Of a DNA stretch of 44,901 bases, positions 25,701 to 31,887 are shown piece after piece. The translations under genes were made by a program, and so were the position numbers. This DNA is from Firm-13 sp964617375 (GTDB lineage Bacteria; Bacillota; Clostridia; Saccharofermentanales; Saccharofermentanaceae), in contig CAZTXQ010000022.1 in assembly GCA_964617375.1 (NCBI GenBank), forward strand, positions 1-44,901, written 5' to 3'. Numbering within the stretch: position 1 is the stretch's first letter; the number at the start of each line of letters is the position of its first letter. The notes under the pieces were generated by a model. It worked only from the letters and a program-made list of their open reading frames with translations. It searched no databases and was not told where the DNA came from.

Positions 25701-25903
25701 AAGACACGTATTATCTGGTTGCGGCCAATGTGACAGACAAGACCATCGCATTTGTCCTGCAGGCGGATTGGTCTCTTAACGGAGACGATCTTTTCCGATA
25801 CGCCAGTGACGGTACGCTTATTCAGCAGACCAAGCTCGGGCAGAGGGGTAACCGGATCAATCTGATGCCGGGGCAGGTTATCGTCGCCAGAATGCCTGAA
25901 TAG
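22733..25903 (+). CDS. Membrane-anchored 1056-aa protein: propeller-like, CBM-like and degenerate GH51-like regions
   Basis: I do not recognise a named full-length family. A basic N-terminus and one hydrophobic helix (about residues 13-37) anchor it with the rest outside. LVVNPSFEDV (near 71) resembles the first strand of CBM4-type modules. Residues about 150-450 show recurring NGA/DGK-type blade motifs as in beta-propellers. Residues about 510-645 look like a jelly-roll carbohydrate module (YISQVI, WLKQSG, GWKQYTYTF). Residues about 717-775 resemble the GH51 core: LEYLCGSIKDPYGKMRVENG then VVEISDADG, where the family has EIGNENG; Ala771 replaces the acid/base Glu. It is probably a non-catalytic cell-surface binding or sensing protein. 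It is coupled to the CPBP gene. Confidence 0.7.
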   Translation: MFHIPERIHKRPFIVACIVLGAVLLASAGLIAVLDIFGATSDLPVVSVKAAPEGNTVSGIGINIPYIPTSNLVVNPSFEDVKYDQIYTVSGATTNSVFVLPDKVSDTYYADHFFVGGKIRIMSLDENGEMITKLVSDVTGFEMNQLGLWNTLAVPEDTREGQSILALSSSPALSVGVGSKGLLISGVTSAQPVVIDTGLTEDFVGITYIDDRFYAATANGSFLISTDGKAWNTFSSDSADPVLIQTVSAIGKIGLAAGENGAVLMCSDGIVSRVDSRTSETLHTSAGNGSEVLFAGENGALVTTSNGILFRVLSREEMPVDYESADWVSADYLNDVFVLGGSNGELAVGSYSAADGKFSFVSRTARDPSGTLLAIKKIMLLPSGEMIILDSSGSLFCSNTDTDEWKQLSALSDNLIEAMGSSDGKIILSQGISSQTTQLFTCIRFADVQSENTFRDGDMCYIAASSTSVPSVSAASSDPAAITETQAVTALPSEAVSCWQAFGEQTMIEIQDKAPSGGGVSSLHLIGKTADQVKQPHYISQVIAAKGETPFQAGSIYQMNVWLKQSGIAKGEVMVWISGNFTSAGTTFTDVGNGWKQYTYTFALPSDVTGTSTGEIRLNIGFTGEGELNIDRVYLGLEKTAASVIPDAFSSAVIDASPDLIRLENVAIGQSGIDSKAWTLAGGNEGLDNIDKQVLPSGVRSLESSLKLVRDAAASPWFVIGSSASEEDVDNLLEYLCGSIKDPYGKMRVENGMAYPWSMLFSQMVVEISDADGVFSTDLQRSAYVNHMMEVIKSSPFYIDIKDKIVFLDGMNYEGGIMLSSADYHTSSLFVTNQSQDQGANLSSAEAIALSYSMYIDQIPRTPLHVQQVSDEWIRSASIAVSLNKTISDKEVNTELPVTAADCAAMLLSDIGNHSYAVMANLPVSRNPLYADTALQFSTAGDSPESILLSAVNNKTLLATASFLNDAVGGTSVQVLNAQEGLMTYAFNKEDTYYLVAANVTDKTIAFVLQADWSLNGDDLFRYASDGTLIQQTKLGQRGNRINLMPGQVIVARMPE

Positions 25904-25971
25904 TAAACAATCGATACAATATACGATGCCTGAAAGGCGGATGACTTTCCCGGAAAAATGGAAATTGATAC

Positions 25972-26000
25972 TGGACAGATTCTTCGGTATCCGTTATAAT
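25972..26000 (+). promoter_or_regulatory. Promoter of tRNA-Val(GAC)
   Basis: TGGACA (25972-25977), a 17-nt spacer and a perfect TATAAT (25995-26000) lie 12 nt upstream of the tRNA. Confidence 0.75.
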
Positions 26001-26012
26001 TATCAAGCGTTT

Positions 26013-26089
26013 GGGTGGTTAGCTCAGCTGGTTAGAGTACTTGCTTGACATGCAAGGGGTCGTTGGTTCGAGCCCAATACTACCCACCA
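26013..26089 (+). tRNA. tRNA-Val (GAC)
   Basis: A 77-nt cloverleaf with encoded CCA. Acceptor GGGTGGT pairs with ACTACCC, the anticodon stem CTTGC/GCAAG encloses TTGACAT with anticodon GAC, and the T arm holds TTCGAGC. It is the second valine tRNA of the window and complements the TAC isoacceptor at 12725. Confidence 0.97.
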
Positions 26090-26096
26090 AACACAG

Positions 26097-26135
26097 AATC
26101 CCTTAGAAGCCGTAGGCGTCTGAGGGATTTTTTTT
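26097..26135 (+). terminator. Terminator after tRNA-Val(GAC)
   Basis: AATCCCTTAGA (26097-26107) pairs with TCTGAGGGATT (26119-26129), followed by a run of eight T residues. Confidence 0.93.
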
Positions 26136-26181
26136 CGTTTTCCGGCAGTCTATAAGATTATTTAGTGTTTGACCGCAGCTA

Positions 26182-26190
26182 TGCTATAAT
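26182..26190 (+). promoter_or_regulatory. Extended -10 for the zinc-ribbon gene
   Basis: TGC directly before TATAAT (26185-26190) gives an extended -10 motif, 48 nt upstream of the start at 26238. The TTGACC at 26169-26174 is too close to act as its -35. Confidence 0.5.
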
Positions 26191-26237
26191 TAATGTAATT
26201 AATAACGGATCATCCGCAAATAATGGAGGTAGATAAT

Positions 26238-27098
26238 ATGAAATGCCCGATCTGTTCCGCAGATGTTATGGATGGATTTTCTTTTTGCCCCAAGTGCGGC
26301 AATGAAATGAATTTTGAAGTCCCCGCAGAGCCGGCTATGGGAAAGGCTGAAATTACAGACGATGCCTCTTCCGATATAGAGACGGTTCCTTTTGAAGAAA
26401 AGGCCGTACATTCCAACCTGTACAACGAGAATTCACCGGATTTTGCCTATCCTTCCAGTCCTGCCGCGCCGACAGAACCGGAGTTGCTGACGACTCCGGT
26501 AGCTGACGCTTCTGTAAGGCCGGGCTCGGTGTTTCTTCGCGATGAACCGAAATCCGCACCTGCTGCGGCTTCTGTACCGGCCGGTGTCAGGACGGCGCCC
26601 GCACCGGTAATACCGGTTTCAGCAGCTCCTGCGGCCGTCGAGTTTGTACCCGCTCCCTCGGTTCCTTCTGCGCCGATATCAGCACCAACCGCACCGGCCG
26701 CCGTGCAGGCTCCGGTCCGGACACCGGCCGCACCGCCCCGGGAGGTTTCGTCTGGACAGACGGCACAGAACGCGCCGGTTAAGGGAGAGGTGAACCCGAT
26801 CTTGTCCAAGGAATACAGACCGCTCTCTACAGCCGGTGTATTTTGGTATTTTATTCTGACCTGCATACCGGTAATCGGTTTTATTCTCCTTCTTTCCTTT
26901 TCCTTTGGCGGAAAGAACAAGAGCAAGAAGAGCCTCTCCAGGGCAATTCTGATCGGATGGCTCATCTTCGTGATTCTGATCTGCATCAGTTTTGTGATCG
27001 GATTTATATTCTTCCAGGATAAGCTCGTCAACATATTTAACGCGGATAACTGGGTCAGCCTCGGCAATTATTTCGGGAATACTTTTTTCGATCTTTAA
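26238..27098 (+). CDS. Zinc-ribbon protein with Pro/Ala-rich linker and C-terminal membrane helices
   Basis: A 286-residue protein of unknown function. The N-terminal zinc ribbon CPICSADVMDGFSFCPKCG (residues 3-21) is followed by a long disordered linker rich in Pro, Ala and Val (about 80-180). Two hydrophobic helices near residues 195-215 and 228-255 then flank a short basic loop (GGKNKSKKS). The architecture, cytoplasmic zinc ribbon plus linker plus paired helices, is common in Firmicutes membrane proteins without known roles. ATG 26238 is preferred to ATG 26223 because GGAGGT (26225-26230) is 7 nt before it. It is monocistronic by position. Confidence 0.8.
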   Translation: MKCPICSADVMDGFSFCPKCGNEMNFEVPAEPAMGKAEITDDASSDIETVPFEEKAVHSNLYNENSPDFAYPSSPAAPTEPELLTTPVADASVRPGSVFLRDEPKSAPAAASVPAGVRTAPAPVIPVSAAPAAVEFVPAPSVPSAPISAPTAPAAVQAPVRTPAAPPREVSSGQTAQNAPVKGEVNPILSKEYRPLSTAGVFWYFILTCIPVIGFILLLSFSFGGKNKSKKSLSRAILIGWLIFVILICISFVIGFIFFQDKLVNIFNADNWVSLGNYFGNTFFDL

Positions 27099-27168
27099 GC
27101 TGTCGCAAAGCGGCAAGCATATTGCCACACACCCGTACATAGCCTGTAACATTGTTACTATAAAATCA

Positions 27169-27200
27169 AGCTGTAGCGTGTGTTGAACTGCGCTGCAGCT
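27169..27200. repeat. 10-bp inverted repeat upstream of the DUF4004 gene
   Basis: AGCTGTAGCG (27169-27178) and CGCTGCAGCT (27191-27200) pair over 10 positions with one G-U, around a 12-nt loop, and are followed by an A/T-rich TTATTTTAT. It sits just after a likely -10 (TATAAA, 27159-27164), so it may be an operator or an mRNA leader hairpin. Confidence 0.5.
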
Positions 27201-27222
27201 TTATTTTATGCGGGGTGGCAAT

Positions 27223-27852
27223 ATGGCAGAAGAAGAACTGATTTCCAAACATGATTTATTGAGGGCAGCAAGAATCTCATACGGGACTCTATATCGCTGG
27301 AAACGAATGAGTCTGATTCCGGAGTCCTGGTTTATCCATAAATCTACGCATACCGGTCAGGAAACATTTTTTCCGAAGACCAGAATATTGAATCGTGTCG
27401 GAAGAATTCAGGAACTTAAGAAGGAACTGACTTCCGAACAGATGAAGGAGATCTTTTCGCCTAATGTGAAGAGCTTTCAGATTCCGTTCGAAGATTTTGT
27501 GAGTCTGCATCTTGTTACCAAACTCGCCGTTACCGCGTATACCTCCGTTTTCCCGGGCAAAAAGGAGCTGAAATTCGACGATGTTTTCAGCATTTATGTA
27601 GTCGACCATCTGATGAGGCTTTCGGGAATCTATTTGGAAGATGCCAAGCAGGTTATTCGCATGCTGGACCGTTATCTAAGCACCAGAAAGAGCAAGGATT
27701 TTCAGCTGATACTGATGAGAAAAATGGGGATTCCTTTTACCGTTCTCGTAAAGGGCGAAGAGGAAATACTGCTCGAAGACAATACGGAAATCGTAGCAAT
27801 GGCCAATCTTGCGGAATTTGAAGAAGCACTCAAGGACCAACTGATCGCATAA
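27223..27852 (+). CDS. DUF4004 (YhbD-like) protein with HTH-like N-terminus
   Basis: A 209-residue protein resembling B. subtilis YhbD (DUF4004). The N-terminal ISKHDLLRAARISYGTLYRWKRMSLIPESWFI segment looks like a MerR-type helix-turn-helix, followed by FFPKTRILNRVGRIQELK and a helical C-terminal region. It may be a transcription regulator, but no function is established. ATG 27223 was chosen over ATG 27208, since GGGGTGG precedes it; both ribosome binding sites are weak. It is 21 bases upstream of an ArsR-like gene and probably in one operon with it. The strong inverted repeat in its leader could be an autoregulatory site. Confidence 0.8.
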   Translation: MAEEELISKHDLLRAARISYGTLYRWKRMSLIPESWFIHKSTHTGQETFFPKTRILNRVGRIQELKKELTSEQMKEIFSPNVKSFQIPFEDFVSLHLVTKLAVTAYTSVFPGKKELKFDDVFSIYVVDHLMRLSGIYLEDAKQVIRMLDRYLSTRKSKDFQLILMRKMGIPFTVLVKGEEEILLEDNTEIVAMANLAEFEEALKDQLIA

Positions 27853-27873
27853 GGTCGGGAATGGAGTAGAATT

Positions 27874-28344
27874 ATGGCGAAGAGCAAGGAGAAGACTGCG
27901 GCGGACAGTTTGCCGGGCAGAAATTTCGAAGTCATTCAGGTGCTGTCCGATATAAATCGTATACGAATCCTCCGTCTGTTATCGGAAAAAGGCGAGCTGT
28001 GTGCACAGGACATCCTCACGCATTTCCCGATTACGCAACCTACGCTCTCGCACCATATGAACGTGCTATTGGATAAGCGTCTTGTCGATGCTCGAAAAAG
28101 CGGACGCCGGGTATTCTACAGCGTGTCCCGAAAGGGGCTTGAGGACATAATCGGATTTTTCTCTTCGCTTCTCGAAGCCACTCCTGCAATAACCGCAATA
28201 CCGGCCGAGAAGGTACAATTGATACCGGCCGAAAAGACAGAAGTCCTTCCTAAGCCGGAGAAGAATAAGAAAAAAGAGAAGGATCTTTCGAAGGAGAAAT
28301 CCGGGAAAAAGGAAAAGAAGAAAAAGAAGAAAAAGAAGCTCTGA
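27874..28344 (+). CDS. ArsR-family winged-helix regulator with poly-Lys tail
   Basis: A 156-residue ArsR/SmtB-type transcription regulator. The winged helix is clear: FEVIQVLSDINRIRILRLLSEKGELCAQDIL, the recognition helix TQPTLSHHMNVLLDKRLVDARK and the wing GRRVFYSV. The metal-binding ELCVCDL box reads ELCAQDIL, so one Cys remains and metal sensing by the canonical site is unlikely. Residues about 130-156 form an extremely lysine-rich tail (KKEKKKKKKKK near the end), which could bind nucleic acid or be a product of A-rich sequence drift. The ligand is unknown. It follows the DUF4004 gene by 21 bases. Confidence 0.88.
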   Translation: MAKSKEKTAADSLPGRNFEVIQVLSDINRIRILRLLSEKGELCAQDILTHFPITQPTLSHHMNVLLDKRLVDARKSGRRVFYSVSRKGLEDIIGFFSSLLEATPAITAIPAEKVQLIPAEKTEVLPKPEKNKKKEKDLSKEKSGKKEKKKKKKKKL

Positions 28345-28370
28345 ATTCTCCCGTAAACCATCGCAAGGAT

Positions 28371-28403
28371 TTGACAATAAACAGCGTAAGCATTATTATA
28401 ATG
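28371..28403 (+). promoter_or_regulatory. perR promoter with overlapping palindrome
   Basis: TTGACA (28371-28376) and TATTAT (28394-28399) are 17 nt apart. The -10 overlaps a 6-1-6 palindrome, CATTAT-T-ATAATG (28391-28403). TTATAAT at 28396-28402 also equals a half-site of the published PerR box, with ATTACAA 6 nt further on. Autoregulation is therefore plausible. Confidence 0.6.
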
Positions 28404-28448
28404 GAAACATTACAATCTTGATGGCTAGTGGAGAAAGAAGGGGATTTT

Positions 28449-28871
28449 TTGACAAATCCGGATATTGTTCAAATGATTATCAACCGGTTTTCCGAAAATG
28501 ATATTCGGTTAACTCCTCAAAGAATCAGCGTATACCGTTTTCTTCTGGAAAACAGAATTCACCCAACCGTGGAGACTGTTTACAGTTCTCTTAAACTGGA
28601 CAACCCGTCGCTTTCCAAGACCACAATTTACAATACTGTCGATGCACTGACAAAGGCAGGCCTGATTCGTGTTGTCAAAATGGGCGAAGGCGAAGTACGG
28701 CTTGACGGTTATACCGATAATCACGGACATTTCTATTGCAGAGAGTGTCAGTCTGTATTCGATTTTTCGCTCGAAGGATGCCATACTCCGGAGTCGCTTA
28801 AAGAATTTGAGATGGAAGAATTTGATGTTCGTGCTGCGGGTCTGTGCGGCAAATGTAAGAATTTGCAATAG
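28449..28871 (+). CDS. perR: Peroxide-responsive repressor PerR (Fur family)
   Basis: A 140-residue Fur-family metalloregulator. With the TTG start at 28449 the five PerR regulatory ligands fall at His38, Asp86, His92, His94 and Asp105, each exactly one position from B. subtilis PerR (H37, D85, H91, H93, D104). Structural zinc Cys residues are in FYCREC (97 and 100) and CGKC near the end. The winged helix covers residues about 15-75. PerR represses peroxide genes until its His residues are oxidised. The start at 28449 follows AGAAGGGGA; GTG 28428 is the alternative. Rubrerythrin and superoxide reductase downstream are obvious targets. Identity as PerR and not Fur rests on the Asp and operon context. 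Confidence 0.9.
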   Translation: MTNPDIVQMIINRFSENDIRLTPQRISVYRFLLENRIHPTVETVYSSLKLDNPSLSKTTIYNTVDALTKAGLIRVVKMGEGEVRLDGYTDNHGHFYCRECQSVFDFSLEGCHTPESLKEFEMEEFDVRAAGLCGKCKNLQ

Positions 28872-28906
28872 GAATCGCATAGAGCCATTTAACATATCTG
28901 CCGTAT

Positions 28907-28921
28907 ATGCATAATATGCAT
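28907..28921. promoter_or_regulatory. Perfect 7-1-7 palindrome upstream of rubrerythrin
   Basis: ATGCATA-A-TATGCAT is a perfect inverted repeat with the same 7-1-7 geometry as PerR/Fur boxes, 29 nt upstream of the rubrerythrin ATG and overlapping a possible -10 (CATAAT, 28910-28915). The base sequence differs from the B. subtilis PerR box consensus, so the binding protein is inferred from geometry and position. Confidence 0.55.
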
Positions 28922-28949
28922 TCGGAATATTTCTAGGGAGGTAGAAAAA

Positions 28950-29489
28950 ATGGAATTGAAAGGTTCAAAAACGGAAAAGAATTTGAACACGGCGTTTGCC
29001 GGGGAGTCGATGGCTACCAACAAGTACAGCTATTATTCTTCCCAGGCCAAGAAAGACGGGTATGTCCAGATTTCAGATATCTTTGCGGAAACAAGCGGTA
29101 ATGAGAGAGAACATGCCAAGCTCTGGTTCAAAGCATTGCACGGCGGCGAAGTTGCGGATACCAAGACCAACCTTTTGGATGCCGCAGCCGGCGAGTACTA
29201 TGAATGGACCGAGATGTATAAGGGATTTGCCGAAGACGCACACGAAGAAGGCTTTAACCAGATCGCCGCCTTATTCGAAGGGGTCGCCAAGATCGAGAAG
29301 GTACATGAGGAGCGTTACAGAGCTCTTGCAGACAGACTCGACAAAGGTGAAGTCTTTGAGAGAGACGGAATCGTCATTTGGAAATGCATCAACTGCGGAC
29401 ATATTCATATCGCTAAGAACGCACCTATGGTCTGCCCGGTTTGTAAGCACCCCCAGTCCTATTTTGAGATCCAGTCCAAGAACTATTAA
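28950..29489 (+). CDS. Rubrerythrin
   Basis: A peroxide-reducing diiron protein of anaerobes, 179 residues, two domains. The ferritin-like N-terminal domain has the ligand Glu/His pattern in AGESMATNKY, NEREHAKLWF, GEYYEWTEMY and IEKVHEERY. The C-terminal rubredoxin-like domain has WKCINCG and CPVCKHPQSYFE with four Cys ligands for one iron. It takes electrons from rubredoxin or an NAD(P)H donor to reduce hydrogen peroxide in the cytoplasm. The ribosome binding site GGGAGG precedes the ATG closely. It lies between perR and superoxide reductase, a typical anaerobe oxidative-stress group. Confidence 0.96.
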   Translation: MELKGSKTEKNLNTAFAGESMATNKYSYYSSQAKKDGYVQISDIFAETSGNEREHAKLWFKALHGGEVADTKTNLLDAAAGEYYEWTEMYKGFAEDAHEEGFNQIAALFEGVAKIEKVHEERYRALADRLDKGEVFERDGIVIWKCINCGHIHIAKNAPMVCPVCKHPQSYFEIQSKNY

Positions 29490-29524
29490 GAATGATTTTT
29501 TTAAGTACGAAGGAGGTAATCATT

Positions 29525-29908
29525 GTGGCACGTGAATTTAAAGTGTATCGGTGTCCGATCTGCGGCAATATCGTAACGGTTCTTCACAGCGGCGGCGGGA
29601 CACTCGTTTGCTGCGGTCAGCCCATGAAGCTTCTTGTGGCGGGCGAGAACGATGCGGCCGCGAAAGAAAAGCATATTCCGGTCGTAACCGCAAACGGAAA
29701 CCAGGTTGATGTGGCCGTCGGAAGCGTCGCGCATCCGATGACTCCGGAACACTATATCCAGTGGATCGCCCTCGTTACGGACAGTGAAGTGTATACGAAG
29801 TTCCTGACACCGGAGGATGCACCGGCCGCGGTCTTTGTGCTTCCGGACGGGAAGACCGGCTTTGAGGTATATGAGTACTGCAATTTGCACGGACTCTTCA
29901 AGGCCTGA
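29525..29908 (+). CDS. Desulfoferrodoxin-type superoxide reductase
   Basis: Reduces superoxide to hydrogen peroxide without releasing oxygen, complementing rubrerythrin, which removes the peroxide. The 127-residue protein has the N-terminal desulforedoxin centre (YRCPICG and LVCCGQPM, four Cys) and a C-terminal neelaredoxin-type active site with KEKHIPV, VAHPM, EHYIQW and CNLHGLF supplying the Fe(His)4Cys ligands. The Glu-Lys of KEKH is the known catalytic pair. It is thus a 2Fe (class I) superoxide reductase. The start is GTG 29525, 8 nt after AGGAGG; the in-frame extension to 29492 is not supported. Confidence 0.94.
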   Translation: MAREFKVYRCPICGNIVTVLHSGGGTLVCCGQPMKLLVAGENDAAAKEKHIPVVTANGNQVDVAVGSVAHPMTPEHYIQWIALVTDSEVYTKFLTPEDAPAAVFVLPDGKTGFEVYEYCNLHGLFKA

Positions 29909-29948
29909 TCGTATTCCGAATCCCAACAGCACTTTTGTCTGATCTGAA

Positions 29949-30000
29949 CCGCCCTTTTCTCCCGTTAACGAACACGCGGGAAGAAGAGGGCGGTTTTATT
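29949..30000 (+). terminator. Terminator after superoxide reductase
   Basis: ACCGCCCT pairs with AGGGCGGT, extended by CTCCCG/CGGGAAG with small mismatches, and is followed by TTTTATTG. It ends the perR-rubrerythrin-superoxide reductase strand. Confidence 0.85.
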
Positions 30001-30062
30001 GTAAAAATGCAGCTCCTCACAGAAAAAACAGTTAAGGCTGTCCTATCGAAGGCTTCTAACAC

Positions 30063-30121
30063 AAAAAAGTGTCCGCTCTCTTTGAGTAGGCCGTATAGCC
30101 GACTCAAAGGGAAACGGACAC
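30063..30121 (-). terminator. Terminator of ilvC (minus strand)
   Basis: GTGTCCG (30069-30075) pairs with CGGACAC (30115-30121), and the inner CTTTGAGT/ACTCAAAG adds 8 bp. On the minus strand the stem is followed by TTTTTT (30063-30068 as A6 on plus). It lies 28 bases past the ilvC stop. Confidence 0.9.
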
Positions 30122-30148
30122 CGCATGGCAAAGTTTTTACGGGGCGGA

Positions 30149-31147
30149 TCAGTTCTTCGGTTCGTTCCAGCTCATAAGAGCACGGAGCTCTTTGCCGACT
30201 TTTTCGATCGGATGCTCGGACTCAAGTCTTCTTCTCGCGTTGAAGTTCATGCGGCCGCACTGATTTTCGAGAATCCAGTTCTTGGCGAAAGTTCCATCCT
30301 GAATCTCGGCCAGAACTTTCTTCATCTCTTTCTTGGTCTCGGCTGTGATGATGCGCTTGCCGACACAATAGTCACCGTATTCGGCTGTGTCGGAGATGGA
30401 ATAGCGCATGCGGGTCAATCCGCCCTGGTAAACCAGGTCAACAATCAGCTTCATCTCGTGCATGCACTCATAATAGGCGTTCTCCGGATCATAACCGGCT
30501 TCGCAGAGCACTTCGAATCCGACCTTCATCAGCTCGGATACACCTCCGCAAAGAACGGCCTGCTCACCGAAAAGATCGGTCTCGGTCTCTTCGCGGAAAG
30601 ATGTCTCAAGAAGACCTGCGCGGCTGCCGCCGATACCGTGTCCGTAAGAGAACGCGATGTCACGGCAGTTTCCCGTGTAGTCCTGGAATACGGCGTAGAG
30701 ACAGGGAACACCGCGGCCGATCGTGTATTCGGAACGGACGGTGTGACCGGGACCCTTAGGCGCGATCATGAATACATCGATATTCTTGGGCGGTACGATT
30801 CTCTGAAAATGAATGTTGAAGCCATGGGCAAAGGCGAGAGCCTTGCCTTCCGTAAGGTTAGGAAGAATATCCTTCTCATACATATCCGGCTGCTTTTCGT
30901 CATTAATCAGAATCATGATAACATCGGCCGCTTTTGTAGCTTCCGCCGTTGCCATGACCTTAAGTCCGGCATCTTCGGCGATTTTCCAGGACTTGGAGCC
31001 CGGATAAAGAGCCACGATGACATTGTAGCCGCTCTCTTTAAGGTTTAAGGCATGAGCATGTCCCTGGCTTCCGTAACCGACGATGGCTACCGTCTTGTTA
31101 TCCAAAGCGTGTGTCTGACATTCCGAGTCTTTGTAAATCTTTTTCAT
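30149..31147 (-). CDS. ilvC: Ketol-acid reductoisomerase
   Basis: Converts acetolactate and acetohydroxybutyrate to the dihydroxy acids in branched-chain amino acid synthesis, using NADPH and Mg2+. The 332-residue length is the short class I type. The Rossmann motif VGYGSQGHAHALNLKESG (about residues 24-41), the KGPGHTVRSEY motif, and the C-terminal knotted domain with EETETDLFGEQ and the EMKLIVDL Glu region provide the metal ligands. GGAGG is 6 nt before the start. It follows ilvN by 76 bases on the same strand. No ilvB is present in the window. Confidence 0.97.
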   Translation of the reverse strand: MKKIYKDSECQTHALDNKTVAIVGYGSQGHAHALNLKESGYNVIVALYPGSKSWKIAEDAGLKVMATAEATKAADVIMILINDEKQPDMYEKDILPNLTEGKALAFAHGFNIHFQRIVPPKNIDVFMIAPKGPGHTVRSEYTIGRGVPCLYAVFQDYTGNCRDIAFSYGHGIGGSRAGLLETSFREETETDLFGEQAVLCGGVSELMKVGFEVLCEAGYDPENAYYECMHEMKLIVDLVYQGGLTRMRYSISDTAEYGDYCVGKRIITAETKKEMKKVLAEIQDGTFAKNWILENQCGRMNFNARRRLESEHPIEKVGKELRALMSWNEPKN

Positions 31148-31223
31148 GGTGGCCTCCGTTGTCGATGCGACAAAATTTATTCCAAATCAAATGATTTGCT
31201 TAGGGGGGGAGAGGGATAGTTGA

Positions 31224-31724
31224 TCAGTCGAGCGAAAGGACGCGCTCGCCGCGCTCGATCGCAATCAGACCGGTACGGACCATTTCGAGAATGCCGAAAG
31301 GCTTCAGAAGCTCACAAAGAGCCGTGATCTTATCGTCGTTCCCGGATATTTCGACGGTTGCCGTAGAGGGCGATACATCGACGATGTGGCCTCTGAAAAT
31401 ATCTACGATCTGTAGTACCGACGTACGGGACACTTCATCGCACTTCACCTTGATAAATACGAGTTCCCTGGTAAGGTGCGCATCCGGTTCGAGCCGTTTG
31501 ACTTTCAGCACGATCGGAAGCTTATGAAGCTGCTTTACGATCTGTGTGATCTGTTCTTCGTCCGCAACGACGCTTACGGTGATACGTGATATTTCCTGAT
31601 TTTGTGTGGTGCCGACTGCGAGATTCTCAATGTTGAATCCGCGGCGTGCGAAGAGGTTTGCGACACGCGCAAGAACACCCGAATGGTTCTCAACAAGAAT
31701 GGACAAATTCTGACGCATGCTCAT
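31224..31724 (-). CDS. ilvN: Acetolactate synthase small subunit
   Basis: Regulatory subunit of acetohydroxyacid synthase, 166 residues, which makes the large subunit responsive to valine. The N-terminal ACT domain SILVENHSGVLARVANLFARRGFNIENLAVG (about residues 8-38) is diagnostic, and the second domain ends in ACT-like FGILEMVRTGLIAIERG. The start is either ATG 31724 or ATG 31718; AAGAGG gives better spacing to the second. The partner large subunit ilvB is not in this window, so ilvN-ilvC is an orphan pair here. Confidence 0.94.
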   Translation of the reverse strand: MSMRQNLSILVENHSGVLARVANLFARRGFNIENLAVGTTQNQEISRITVSVVADEEQITQIVKQLHKLPIVLKVKRLEPDAHLTRELVFIKVKCDEVSRTSVLQIVDIFRGHIVDVSPSTATVEISGNDDKITALCELLKPFGILEMVRTGLIAIERGERVLSLD

Positions 31725-31799
31725 ACCTCTTTCCTCGTTTTCCCTAAGGTATCATGATTATTTATCACACACAACAAGGCAAGCTGCCCGAAGGTGCAT

Positions 31800-31856
31800 C
31801 TGGTTGTTTTTCAACCAGAAAAAGATACGAAAGTCGGATCTTTGCGGATCCGACTT
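31800..31856 (-). terminator. Hairpins between mscL and ilvN (minus strand)
   Basis: The arms AAGTCGGATC (31831-31840) and GATCCGACTT (31847-31856) form a 10-bp stem, followed on the minus strand by a short T-rich stretch, so this probably terminates mscL. A second hairpin, CTGGTTG/CAACCAG around T5 on the plus strand, is at 31800-31818. The rest of 31725-31887 has no recognisable gene or leader riboswitch. Confidence 0.65.
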
Positions 31857-31887
31857 CCCGAATCACTTTTTTCATAGTCTTCCCGAA

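Noticed and set aside
30125..31048. 307-residue plus-strand open frame opposite ilvC
   Set aside because: ilvC on the minus strand has the complete KARI motifs; this frame does not look like a protein family.
31725..31887. T-box or leader-peptide riboswitch upstream of ilvN
   Set aside because: No T-box sequence (such as a TGGNACCGCG-type motif) or regulatory codon run was seen; only the mscL terminator and one small hairpin.
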